Shown here: positions 19,243 through 25,720 of the stretch, piece by piece
Layout: each line of letters opens with the position of its first letter
Numbering within the stretch: the first letter of the stretch is position 1
From: Gordonia crocea
Lineage (GTDB): Bacteria > Actinomycetota > Actinomycetes > Mycobacteriales > Mycobacteriaceae
Direction: 5' to 3'
NCBI RefSeq assembly: GCF_009932435.1
Contig: NZ_BJOU01000001.1
Coordinates: 2,232,001 to 2,296,000, forward strand
DNA: 64,000 nucleotides
The notes under the pieces: generated by a model
Told to the model about the DNA's origin: nothing
The model's database searches: none
What the model saw: only the letters and a program-made list of their open reading frames with translations
Position numbers and translations under genes: made by a program

Positions 19243-20124
19243 CTATCCGCGCGGGGCGACGCGGTCGACGACGACGGCCCCGTTGTCCGACCGTGCGATG
19301 ACCTCGCTCACCGCGGCCGCGGCGTCGGTGGTCTCGGGCACCCGGACCTTCGCCGAGTCGCCCGCCTGTACCCGGACCAGGTAGGGGCCGCGCTCGGGCA
19401 GCCCCAGGATCACCTCGCCGTCGCGGGTGGTCGCCTCGACCCGGCGCGGCGCGGTGTCGCGGAAGTCGACGGTGATATCACCCGACGTCGCCGTGGCGAG
19501 GAAGCTCTCGGTGACCGCGATGGGCTCGCGGGCGACGATTTCGCCGTTGACGGTATGCGCCTCGATGGCCCGGGCCGAGCCCCGCAGCACGACCGCGCCG
19601 TTGCGGACGTTGGCGACGAGCCGGTCGAGGTCGGCGGTGACGATCGCCGCACCGTACTGCTGTTCGGTGCGCACCGTCATCCGGCGCGCCTGCTCCCGCG
19701 GCACCGAGACGACGATCTCGCCGCCGCGCGCCCAGGAGAACCCTGACGCAGGCGCTCCGGTGATCCGGATGCGGCTGTGGGTGCCGTCGGTGTCGACGAC
19801 CAGCCGGTGCCGCCCGCTGCCCGACGTGGTGGCCAACCGCAGGTCCGCGGTCGCCTCCCGGGTGTCTCGGCCCGTATCGACGCGGACCGCCACCGGCACC
19901 GACCCGGTGTCGATGACCAGCGTGTCCATGTCGCCCGGAAGGACCCGGTGATCGGCGACCACGCGGACGCTGCTCACCCCACAGGCCAGGACTCCCAATC
20001 CCGCCAGGCCGACGACCAGGACCGAGGTGGCGGCGAGGACCAACAGCGTGCGGACCGCGGTGCGGCCGCCCGGCGTCAAACTCGGGGGCGGGTCGACCGG
20101 GGCGGGGGTGGTGGTGACCGTCAT
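19243..20124 (-). CDS. DUF4097-type membrane-anchored beta-repeat protein
   Basis: 293 residues. A short cytoplasmic N-terminus rich in Pro/Thr precedes one hydrophobic helix (about residues 28-50). The rest has regularly spaced beta strands of the DUF4097/putative-adhesin right-handed beta-helix type, with repeating motifs such as GDITVDFRDTAPRRVEATTRDGEVIL-like turns. GGAAGGA sits 6-7 nt before the ATG. It starts 30 nt after the response-regulator gene, making a kinase-regulator-DUF4097 operon. In Firmicutes, DUF4097 proteins accompany LiaRS-like envelope-stress systems, so a cell-envelope role is inferred, not shown. Confidence 0.75.
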   Translation of the reverse strand: MTVTTTPAPVDPPPSLTPGGRTAVRTLLVLAATSVLVVGLAGLGVLACGVSSVRVVADHRVLPGDMDTLVIDTGSVPVAVRVDTGRDTREATADLRLATTSGSGRHRLVVDTDGTHSRIRITGAPASGFSWARGGEIVVSVPREQARRMTVRTEQQYGAAIVTADLDRLVANVRNGAVVLRGSARAIEAHTVNGEIVAREPIAVTESFLATATSGDITVDFRDTAPRRVEATTRDGEVILGLPERGPYLVRVQAGDSAKVRVPETTDAAAAVSEVIARSDNGAVVVDRVAPRG

Positions 20125-20154
20125 GGGGTGTCCTTCCGGGGTGGGCGGTTCGGG

Positions 20155-20799
20155 TCAGTTCTCGAGGTAGCGCAGAACGGCCAGTACCCGGCGGTTCCCG
20201 CTGTCATCGGCCGCCAACCCGAGCTTGGCGAAGATGGAGGCGATATGTTTCTCGGCCGAACCGACCGAGACGTGGAGGCCGGCCGCGATGGCCGCATTCG
20301 TCTTGCCCTCGGCCATCAGTTGCAGGACGTCGCGCTCGCGTTGGGTCAGCTGGTCCAGCGCGCTGCGCCGATGCGAACGGACGAGGATCTGGGACACCAC
20401 CTCGGGGTCCAGCACGGTTCCCCCGCCGCCGACCACCTCCACCGCGTCGAGGAACGCGGGCACGTCGGCCACCCGGTCCTTCAGCAGATAGCCGAATCCC
20501 TTGGTGTCGGAGGCGATGAGGTCCGACGCATAGCGCTCCTCCACATAGTGCGACAGGATCAGCACCGGGGATTCGGGGTTCTGGCTGCGCAACACGGCGG
20601 CGGCGCGGATCCCCTCGTCGGTGAAGGTCGGCGGCATTCGCACGTCGACGATGGCCAGGTCGGGCCGTTCGCGTTCCACCAGGTGCAGCAGGTTGGTGGC
20701 GTCGGGCACCCCGGCCACGACCTGGTGTCCGGCGTCGGCCAGGATGCGCTCGATTCCGGCCCGCAGCAGGGCGGAATCCTCGGCGATCACGATGCGCAT
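20155..20799 (-). CDS. LuxR/NarL-family response regulator
   Basis: 214 residues. The receiver domain has acidic residues E7/D8, phospho-acceptor D52 in LAIVDVRMPP, and a conserved Lys in FGYLLKDRV. A LuxR-type helix-turn-helix follows (LTQRERDVLQLMAEGKTNAA, then SVGSAEKHIASIFAKLGL). It overlaps the 3' end of the sensor-kinase gene by 13 bp, so the two form one signalling pair and are probably translationally coupled. The downstream DUF4097 gene is a likely target or accessory. Its own operator may be the GTTAAC dyads ahead of the kinase gene. Confidence 0.93.
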   Translation of the reverse strand: MRIVIAEDSALLRAGIERILADAGHQVVAGVPDATNLLHLVERERPDLAIVDVRMPPTFTDEGIRAAAVLRSQNPESPVLILSHYVEERYASDLIASDTKGFGYLLKDRVADVPAFLDAVEVVGGGGTVLDPEVVSQILVRSHRRSALDQLTQRERDVLQLMAEGKTNAAIAAGLHVSVGSAEKHIASIFAKLGLAADDSGNRRVLAVLRYLEN

Positions 20800-22106
20800 G
20801 GCAGCACCGCCGTAACGATGGTCGGCCCGGTGCTCGGACTCGAGACATCGAACGAGCCGCCCGCGGCCCGCACCCGCGCGGCGAGGCCGGCCAACCCGGT
20901 GGCGGTGTCCCCCGCGTCGATGACCGCGCCGCCCCGACCGTCGTCGAAGACCGACACGTGGAGCAGGCCGGTGGCCTCGTCGAATCGCACGGTGACCACC
21001 GCCTGCGTGGCGGCCGCATGCTTGGCGATATTGGTCAGCGCCTCGGCGACGACGAAGTAGGCCACCGATTCCACCTCGTCGGGCAGGCGCCGGGGCAGGT
21101 CGACGTCGAGCGTCGTCGCCACACCCGAGGTCTCGGCCCGCCCGACGACCGAGGACAGTGCCGCGTCCAGGCCGCGGTCGGCCAGGATCGTCGGCGCGAT
21201 GCCGCGCACGACGTTGCGCAGCTCGACCAACGCGCTCTTGGCGTCGGCATGCGCCTCGTCGATCAACGCTGCAGCAGCGGGTGGATCGGTGTCCAGCTTG
21301 GTCCGGGCCAACCCGATCGTCATTGCCAGCGACACCAGCCGCGGCTGCACGCTGTCGTGGAGGTCGCGCTCGATGCGGTACCGCTCCGATTGCGCCGAGG
21401 ACACCGCCCCCTGCCGGGCGTCGGCCAGCGCGTCGACCTGACGCCGCAGGACCGCCGTCGGCGACGGGGACAGCAACCAGCGGTCGATCACGGCGTCGAG
21501 TGCCGGCGCGAAGACGAGGACCGCCACCGCTGCGACGACCGCCACGACCGCGAACACCCAGGCGAGCGCCGGAGGCAGGAAGCTCAACCCGGCCTCGGCG
21601 TCGCTGCGCCGCACGGCGGTGGCCGCGGCCGGTCCCAGAAAGGCGAATGCCACCAGGGCGAGGGCGAGCCCCGCGGCCAGCATGTCGTAGAGCATCCGCA
21701 GGTAGTGGTGGGCGGCGCCCTTCCAGAAGCGCGCGCTGGTCGAATCCAGCCACAGTTGGTGCGCCCAGCCCTGGAATCCGGAGTACGGCGACATTCGCCG
21801 CGGCGGGACGCCGATGCCCATGCCGAACACCGCCTCGCTGCGGTGGCGCTCCACCCATTCGACACCGCGCATGAGGTAGACGAAGATCACCGCGGCGATG
21901 AGGAAACCGATCACCGACGGAATCGACGACAGCGCGACGATGAGGATGCCCAACGGAATCCAGAACCACACCGTGGCGATGGCCGCGGTGGTCAGCATCG
22001 ACGCGGTGGGGACTACGCCGATCCGCCCCCTCGTGCCGCGGCGGGGCACCGCATTCGCGATCGGTTCGCGCGGCGGGGCGGGTAGGACGTCGGTTGCAAC
22101 AGCCAT
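20787..22106 (-). CDS. Sensor histidine kinase (HisKA_3/NarL type)
   Basis: 439 residues. The N-terminal half has about four to five membrane helices (a helix pair near 37-80, another pair near 140-165 and 180-200) and resembles the sensor domain attached to actinobacterial NarX-like kinases. A HisKA_3 dimerisation helix carries the phospho-His at about residue 250 (RIERDLHDSVQPRL). The HATPase domain has VVAEALTNIAKHA, FDDGRGG and GLAGLAARV. The signal is unknown; a membrane-embedded sensor without a large external domain is typical of envelope-stress sensing. A -10 box TAGATT lies 6 nt before the ATG. Confidence 0.92.
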   Translation of the reverse strand: MAVATDVLPAPPREPIANAVPRRGTRGRIGVVPTASMLTTAAIATVWFWIPLGILIVALSSIPSVIGFLIAAVIFVYLMRGVEWVERHRSEAVFGMGIGVPPRRMSPYSGFQGWAHQLWLDSTSARFWKGAAHHYLRMLYDMLAAGLALALVAFAFLGPAAATAVRRSDAEAGLSFLPPALAWVFAVVAVVAAVAVLVFAPALDAVIDRWLLSPSPTAVLRRQVDALADARQGAVSSAQSERYRIERDLHDSVQPRLVSLAMTIGLARTKLDTDPPAAAALIDEAHADAKSALVELRNVVRGIAPTILADRGLDAALSSVVGRAETSGVATTLDVDLPRRLPDEVESVAYFVVAEALTNIAKHAAATQAVVTVRFDEATGLLHVSVFDDGRGGAVIDAGDTATGLAGLAARVRAAGGSFDVSSPSTGPTIVTAVLPCAS

Positions 22107-22112
22107 GCCTTG

Positions 22113-22118
22113 AATCTA
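22113..22118 (-). promoter_or_regulatory. -10 box of the sensor-kinase operon (leaderless)
   Basis: TAGATT on the minus strand ends 6 nt before the ATG at 22106. A weak TTTCGT lies 17 bp upstream as a -35. Confidence 0.5.
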
Positions 22119-22145
22119 GGCATCGCGCGGCGCGGACGAAACGGC

Positions 22146-22178
22146 GTTAACCGGACAACCCGGCGGGGGTTAACCCCC
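22146..22178. promoter_or_regulatory. Paired GTTAAC palindromes upstream of the kinase operon
   Basis: GTTAAC occurs at 22146-22151 and again inside the perfect 14-bp palindrome GGGGGTTAACCCCC (22165-22178). Their centres are 23 bp apart, close to two helical turns. They sit just upstream of the -35 region, where an activating or autoregulating response regulator would bind. Confidence 0.5.
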
Positions 22179-22194
22179 AGGGCCGTTGGAGAGG

Positions 22195-22989
22195 TCAGTC
22201 GTGGCCGATCACGATGGTCGGCAGGACCAGGTCGTCGCCGCGGATCGTGAACACGCGCGTGCCGGGCTTGTGGCCGCGCCGGATCTCACTCAGGTCCGCG
22301 CCGCGGTCGGTCAGCCGCGCATGCGTGGCGTCCGGGTCGGCACTGGTCCAGGCCAGTCCCCACAGGTCGATCCGCGGCGCCTGCGGGCTGACCAGGATCT
22401 CGACGACCGATCCGGCGCCGCGCAAGAACAATTGGTGCACCGCCTCCCCTCCGCGAGCAGGGGTGAACCGCTGCTCGAGGCGGAAGTCGAATCCCAGCCC
22501 CGCACCGAACAACGCCAGGGCGCCGTCTCGCGAGGGTGCGCTCATGACGATGTGGTCGAGACGGGTGACCTCCGATGGGCCGGGCGCTGACTCGGTCGCC
22601 GGACCGCCCGCACCGGGGTCGAGTGCAGCGGTGTCGAGTGCAGCGGTGTCGAGTGCAGCGGTGTCGATCACCCCGATCGGCAGGTCTGCGGCGGTGTGGA
22701 CGGCGGCCCCGCCGATGGGCTCGGCCGGCGCCGTCGGGATCGCCCTGCGCTTCAGGAGGGTGACCGCCTCCTCCGCGGCCGCACCGCGGACCAATTCGGC
22801 GGCCGGTACCAACACCCGGGCATCGGGGTCTCCCTCGGTGACCACCAGCATGGTCGAGCCGGTATGCCAGTAATGCGCCCGACCGTCGGGGATGCCCGGC
22901 CCCAAGAGTTCGGTGTAGGCCGCCACCGCTTCGGCGGCGCGGGGGGTGGACAGGGCGATGACCGACGCTGTGGTGCTCACGGCGCCCAT
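22195..22989 (-). CDS. VOC/glyoxalase-family protein
   Basis: About 264 residues with two related halves. The N-terminal part (VSTTASVIALSTPRAAEAV, YTELLGPGI, HYWHTGSTMLVV) and the C-terminal part (RLDHIVMSAPSRDGALALFG, WTSADPDATHARLTDRG) each resemble a vicinal-oxygen-chelate module. They are joined by a linker with DTAAL repeated three times, coded by a 15-bp tandem repeat at 22620-22664. VOC proteins include glyoxalases, dioxygenases and resistance proteins; metal ligands cannot be assigned firmly. ATG 22989 or GTG 22980 may be the start. It points away from the kinase operon. Function unknown. Confidence 0.7.
   Translation of the reverse strand: MGAVSTTASVIALSTPRAAEAVAAYTELLGPGIPDGRAHYWHTGSTMLVVTEGDPDARVLVPAAELVRGAAAEEAVTLLKRRAIPTAPAEPIGGAAVHTAADLPIGVIDTAALDTAALDTAALDPGAGGPATESAPGPSEVTRLDHIVMSAPSRDGALALFGAGLGFDFRLEQRFTPARGGEAVHQLFLRGAGSVVEILVSPQAPRIDLWGLAWTSADPDATHARLTDRGADLSEIRRGHKPGTRVFTIRGDDLVLPTIVIGHD
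22620..22664. repeat. Three-copy 15-bp tandem repeat inside the VOC gene
   Basis: The unit TCGAGTGCAGCGGTG occurs three times in a row and keeps the reading frame, giving (DTAAL)3 in the interdomain linker. Copy number could vary between strains without breaking the frame. Confidence 0.8.
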
Positions 22990-23030
22990 TGTCCCCAACC
23001 GGCGCGGGATGCGCCGGATTCTGACACGCC

Positions 23031-23705
23031 TCAGCCTTCGCCCGGGTGGAACGACTGCGCCAGCTCACCCGCCAGGTGGCGGACCTCGCGCGGCAGGATG
23101 AAGATCCCCTCGGCCTCGGCACACACCCCGTCGGGGGTGATGACCGTGCCGACGACGAAAGACTTCACCCCTTCGACACGGTCCAAGGCGGCCTCGACCC
23201 GGACCGGGCCGAGCTTGGTGCCCTGCCGGTAGCGGACCGTCAGCGTGCCCGTCATCCCGGGTGAACCCGCGTAGAAGGCTGCTGATCCCAGCGCCTGGTC
23301 GAGGAGCAGCGCCACCACCCCGCCGTGCACCAGCCCGGGTGGCCCCTCGTAGAGACCGCCGAGCTCGGCTTCCGCCCATGACGGCCCGTCGTCGTCGTGG
23401 GTGAATTCCAACGGCGGGGCGACCGGGTTGCGCAAGCCCATCACCGCATTGCCCCACGACCGTCGGATTCCGTCGGTACCCCACCGCGTCCCCAGCGCGA
23501 TGCCGCCGCGCCGGGTGTTCAGCAACGCGGCCGCCTCATCGACGAGGGCCCGCGCCCGCGCGACATCGTCGGCCTCGGCCTCCGACATCAGCGTCGCCTC
23601 CATCAGCGTCCGGACCGAATCGGTCAGCGGGCCGAACAGCGCCGCCTCCGCGTCGAACTGTTCCGGGGTCATCGGATCCACCCCGAAATCGCCAATCAAC
23701 GACAT
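23031..23705 (-). CDS. PaaI/hotdog-fold acyl-CoA thioesterase
   Basis: 224 residues. After an alpha-helical N-terminal ~100 residues comes a 4HBT hotdog domain with the family motif PGLVHGGVVALLLDQALGSA and then GTLTVRYRQGTKLGPVRVEA. Such proteins hydrolyse acyl-CoA thioesters, often phenylacetyl or medium-chain. A GAGG lies 5 nt before the ATG. The gene is divergent from the dienoyl-CoA isomerase gene with a KstR-like box in the 105-bp gap, so both may belong to one fatty-acid or sterol-side-chain regulon. Confidence 0.85.
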   Translation of the reverse strand: MSLIGDFGVDPMTPEQFDAEAALFGPLTDSVRTLMEATLMSEAEADDVARARALVDEAAALLNTRRGGIALGTRWGTDGIRRSWGNAVMGLRNPVAPPLEFTHDDDGPSWAEAELGGLYEGPPGLVHGGVVALLLDQALGSAAFYAGSPGMTGTLTVRYRQGTKLGPVRVEAALDRVEGVKSFVVGTVITPDGVCAEAEGIFILPREVRHLAGELAQSFHPGEG

Positions 23706-23735
23706 CCCCTACCTCGCAATCGCTTAGGCCACTTC

Positions 23736-23749
23736 TAGAACACGTTACA
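23736..23749. promoter_or_regulatory. KstR-like operator between thioesterase and isomerase genes
   Basis: TAGAACACGTTACA fits the TnnAACnnGTTnnA consensus of the TetR-type cholesterol/fatty-acid repressor KstR at all its fixed positions. It sits in the divergent promoter region of two acyl-CoA-processing genes. Other TetR regulators with similar boxes are possible. Confidence 0.55.
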
Positions 23750-23796
23750 ACTGCGCACTTCTCGGTATCGGCGCGGAGTCGTCTACGGCGCCGGGG

Positions 23797-23802
23797 TACC
23801 GT
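23797..23802 (+). promoter_or_regulatory. -10 box of the isomerase gene (probably leaderless)
   Basis: TACCGT lies 8 nt before the ATG at 23811. Confidence 0.45.
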
Positions 23803-23810
23803 AATCACCC

Positions 23811-24641
23811 ATGACGAATGTGCAGGAATGGAAAGCGTTCGACGTCTCCGTCGACGACGGAATCGCCGAAGTCACCCTGATCGGCCCCGGCAAGGGCAAT
23901 GCGATGGGGCCGGACTTCTGGAGTGAGCTCCTCCCGCTCTTCACCGCCCTCGACGGCGACCCCGGGGTGCGCGCCGTGGTCCTGGCCGGTTCGGGCAAGC
24001 ACTTCTCCTTCGGCCTCGACCTACCCGCGATGTCCGGCGACTTCGGCAAGGTTCTCGCCGCCGACGCAAAAGCCGGACCGCGCACCGAGTTCCACGATCT
24101 GATCAAGCGGATGCAGGCGGGGATCAACGCCGTGGCCGACTGCCGCAAGCCCGTCATCGCCGCCATTTCCGGTTGGTGCATCGGCGGCGGTGTCGACCTG
24201 ATCACCGCGGCCGACGTCCGCTATGCCAGCAGCGACGCCAAGTTCTCGGTGCGCGAGGTCCGCGTGGCCATCGTCGCGGACATGGGTTCGCTGGCCCGCC
24301 TCGGCGCCATCGTCGGCGACGGACACCTGCGCGAGCTGGCCTTCACCGGCAAAGACATCGACGCCGCCCGCGCCGAGAAGATCGGCCTGGTCAACGACGT
24401 GTACGAGGACGGTGACGCCGTGTTGGCCGCCGCCCGTGCCGCCGCCCGCGAGATCGCCGACCTCCCGCCGCTCGTCGTCCAGGGCGTCAAGACCGTGCTC
24501 GACCACAGCCGCCGGGCGCAGGTTGAGGACTCGCTGCGCTACGTCGCCACCTGGAATGCGGCCTTCCTGCCCAGCGAAGACCTCACCGAGGCCATCACCG
24601 CGGTCTTCGAGAAGCGTCCGCCGAAGTTCCAGGGGAAGTAG
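23811..24641 (+). CDS. Crotonase-family protein, likely delta3,5-delta2,4-dienoyl-CoA isomerase
   Basis: 276 residues of the enoyl-CoA hydratase/isomerase fold. The oxyanion-hole region is SGWCIGGGVDLITAADVRY. Instead of the two-Glu hydratase pattern it has Asp129, Glu149 and Asp157, with spacing +20 and +28. This is the spacing of the catalytic Asp/Glu/Asp triad of mammalian ECH1 dienoyl-CoA isomerase. The predicted role is shifting conjugated double bonds during beta-oxidation of odd-position unsaturated acyl-CoAs. It is likely leaderless. The kinase gene downstream starts 10 nt after its stop, so both may be in one transcript. It resembles mycobacterial EchA proteins often annotated only as enoyl-CoA hydratase. 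Confidence 0.82.
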   Translation: MTNVQEWKAFDVSVDDGIAEVTLIGPGKGNAMGPDFWSELLPLFTALDGDPGVRAVVLAGSGKHFSFGLDLPAMSGDFGKVLAADAKAGPRTEFHDLIKRMQAGINAVADCRKPVIAAISGWCIGGGVDLITAADVRYASSDAKFSVREVRVAIVADMGSLARLGAIVGDGHLRELAFTGKDIDAARAEKIGLVNDVYEDGDAVLAAARAAAREIADLPPLVVQGVKTVLDHSRRAQVEDSLRYVATWNAAFLPSEDLTEAITAVFEKRPPKFQGK

Positions 24642-24651
24642 GCCCGACGCC

Positions 24652-25596
24652 GTGTCCGACGCCGCGCAGCCCCGGCCCCGCATCGCAATCGACTGCGGTC
24701 AGACCGGCGCCCGGGTGCGCGTCGTCAACGCCGGTGCCGCCGATACCGCCGACCCAGTCGAAGTGCCCGGCGTGCGCACCGATCACCCGGTAATCCCGCA
24801 GGTCGCCGCGCTCGTCAGCCAGGCACTCGGCGGGCGGCAGCTGCCCGGTGCGGAGTTGGGCGCCGGTATCTCGGGGCTCACCCCGGGTGCCACCCGCCCC
24901 GCCGAACTGCTGGCGGCCTGCGAGTCGATCGGCGTCACCCGCGTCGCGGTCGCGCACGATTCGGTGACCGCCTTCCTCGGCGCCAACCGGTTGACGCCGG
25001 GCGCGGTGGTGGCGGCCGGGACGGGCGTGGTGACGTTGGGCGTCGGGGTGAGCACGGCCAAGGTCGACGGCTGGGGAATGTTCGGCGACTCCGGAAGTGG
25101 CTATTGGATCGGCCGGGCCGGCGTCGAGGCCGCGCTGCGCGCCTTCGACGGCCGCGGCCCGGGCACCGCGCTCACCCGTCTGGCCGAGACCGAGTTCGGT
25201 CCCCTCCCCGAGATCTACATGATCGTCCAGGCCGATCCGTTGCGCGTCCGGCGCACGGCCGGTTTCGCCAAGGTCGTCGCCGCGGCGGCCGACGACGGTG
25301 ACGAGGTCGCGCAGCAGATCATCCTGGGGGCCGCCGACGAACTCGCCGCCTCGGTGTCCGCGGCGCTACGCGGGGCCGGTTGGCAGTCCGGCGACCGCTG
25401 GCGGGTCAGCTGGATGGGCAAGGTGATCACCACCAACCCCCGGCTGCAGAACCGGTTCCGCGAACGTCTCGCGCACACCCATCCGACCGTGACGGTCGCC
25501 GATCCCCACGGGATCCCGCTCGACGGGGTGGCCCAGTTGCTCGACCTCCCCGAGGATCACCCGATCACCGGCCTCGTGGCCTACGCCGGCCGTTAG
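24652..25596 (+). CDS. BadF/BadG/BcrA/BcrD-type ATPase, N-acetylglucosamine-kinase-like
   Basis: 314 residues of the ASKHA (actin/hexokinase) fold. The phosphate-1 motif is IAIDCGQTGARVRVV near the N-terminus. The adenosine region has VVAAGTGVVTLGV, then GWGMFGDSGSGYWIGRAGVEAALRAFDG, typical of BadF-like GlcNAc kinases. It probably phosphorylates an amino sugar; the substrate is not proven. GTG 24652 is used because no ATG precedes the first strand. It follows the isomerase gene closely. Its 3' end meets the 21-bp repeat array that separates it from htpG. Confidence 0.82.
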   Translation: MSDAAQPRPRIAIDCGQTGARVRVVNAGAADTADPVEVPGVRTDHPVIPQVAALVSQALGGRQLPGAELGAGISGLTPGATRPAELLAACESIGVTRVAVAHDSVTAFLGANRLTPGAVVAAGTGVVTLGVGVSTAKVDGWGMFGDSGSGYWIGRAGVEAALRAFDGRGPGTALTRLAETEFGPLPEIYMIVQADPLRVRRTAGFAKVVAAAADDGDEVAQQIILGAADELAASVSAALRGAGWQSGDRWRVSWMGKVITTNPRLQNRFRERLAHTHPTVTVADPHGIPLDGVAQLLDLPEDHPITGLVAYAGR

Positions 25597-25600
25597 CTCT

Positions 25601-25715
25601 CCAGTTCCGCCGACTGGGCCCTCATATCCGCCGAATGGGCCCTGTTCTTCGTCGACTGGGCCCTCAATCCCGTCGAGTGGGCCCACGATCTCGTCGACTG
25701 GGCCCACCCGACGTC
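25601..25715. repeat. Array A: five-unit 21-bp tandem repeat at a convergent junction
   Basis: GGGCCC cores occur at 25616, 25637, 25658, 25679 and 25700, spaced exactly 21 bp. On the minus strand most units read GGGCCCAGTCGACG or a one- to two-base variant, followed by a purine-rich, A/T-richer tail. The array fills nearly the whole 124-bp gap between the 3' ends of the BadF-type kinase gene and htpG. The same unit forms array B at 31581, in the opposite orientation. Confidence 0.85.
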
Positions 25716-25720
25716 GATGA

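Noticed and set aside
25593..25720. Open frames with heptapeptide repeats (such as RAQSTKN, RAHSADM) across repeat array A
   Set aside because: They arise because 21 bp is divisible by three; no start signal supports them and they would overlap htpG in the wrong frame.
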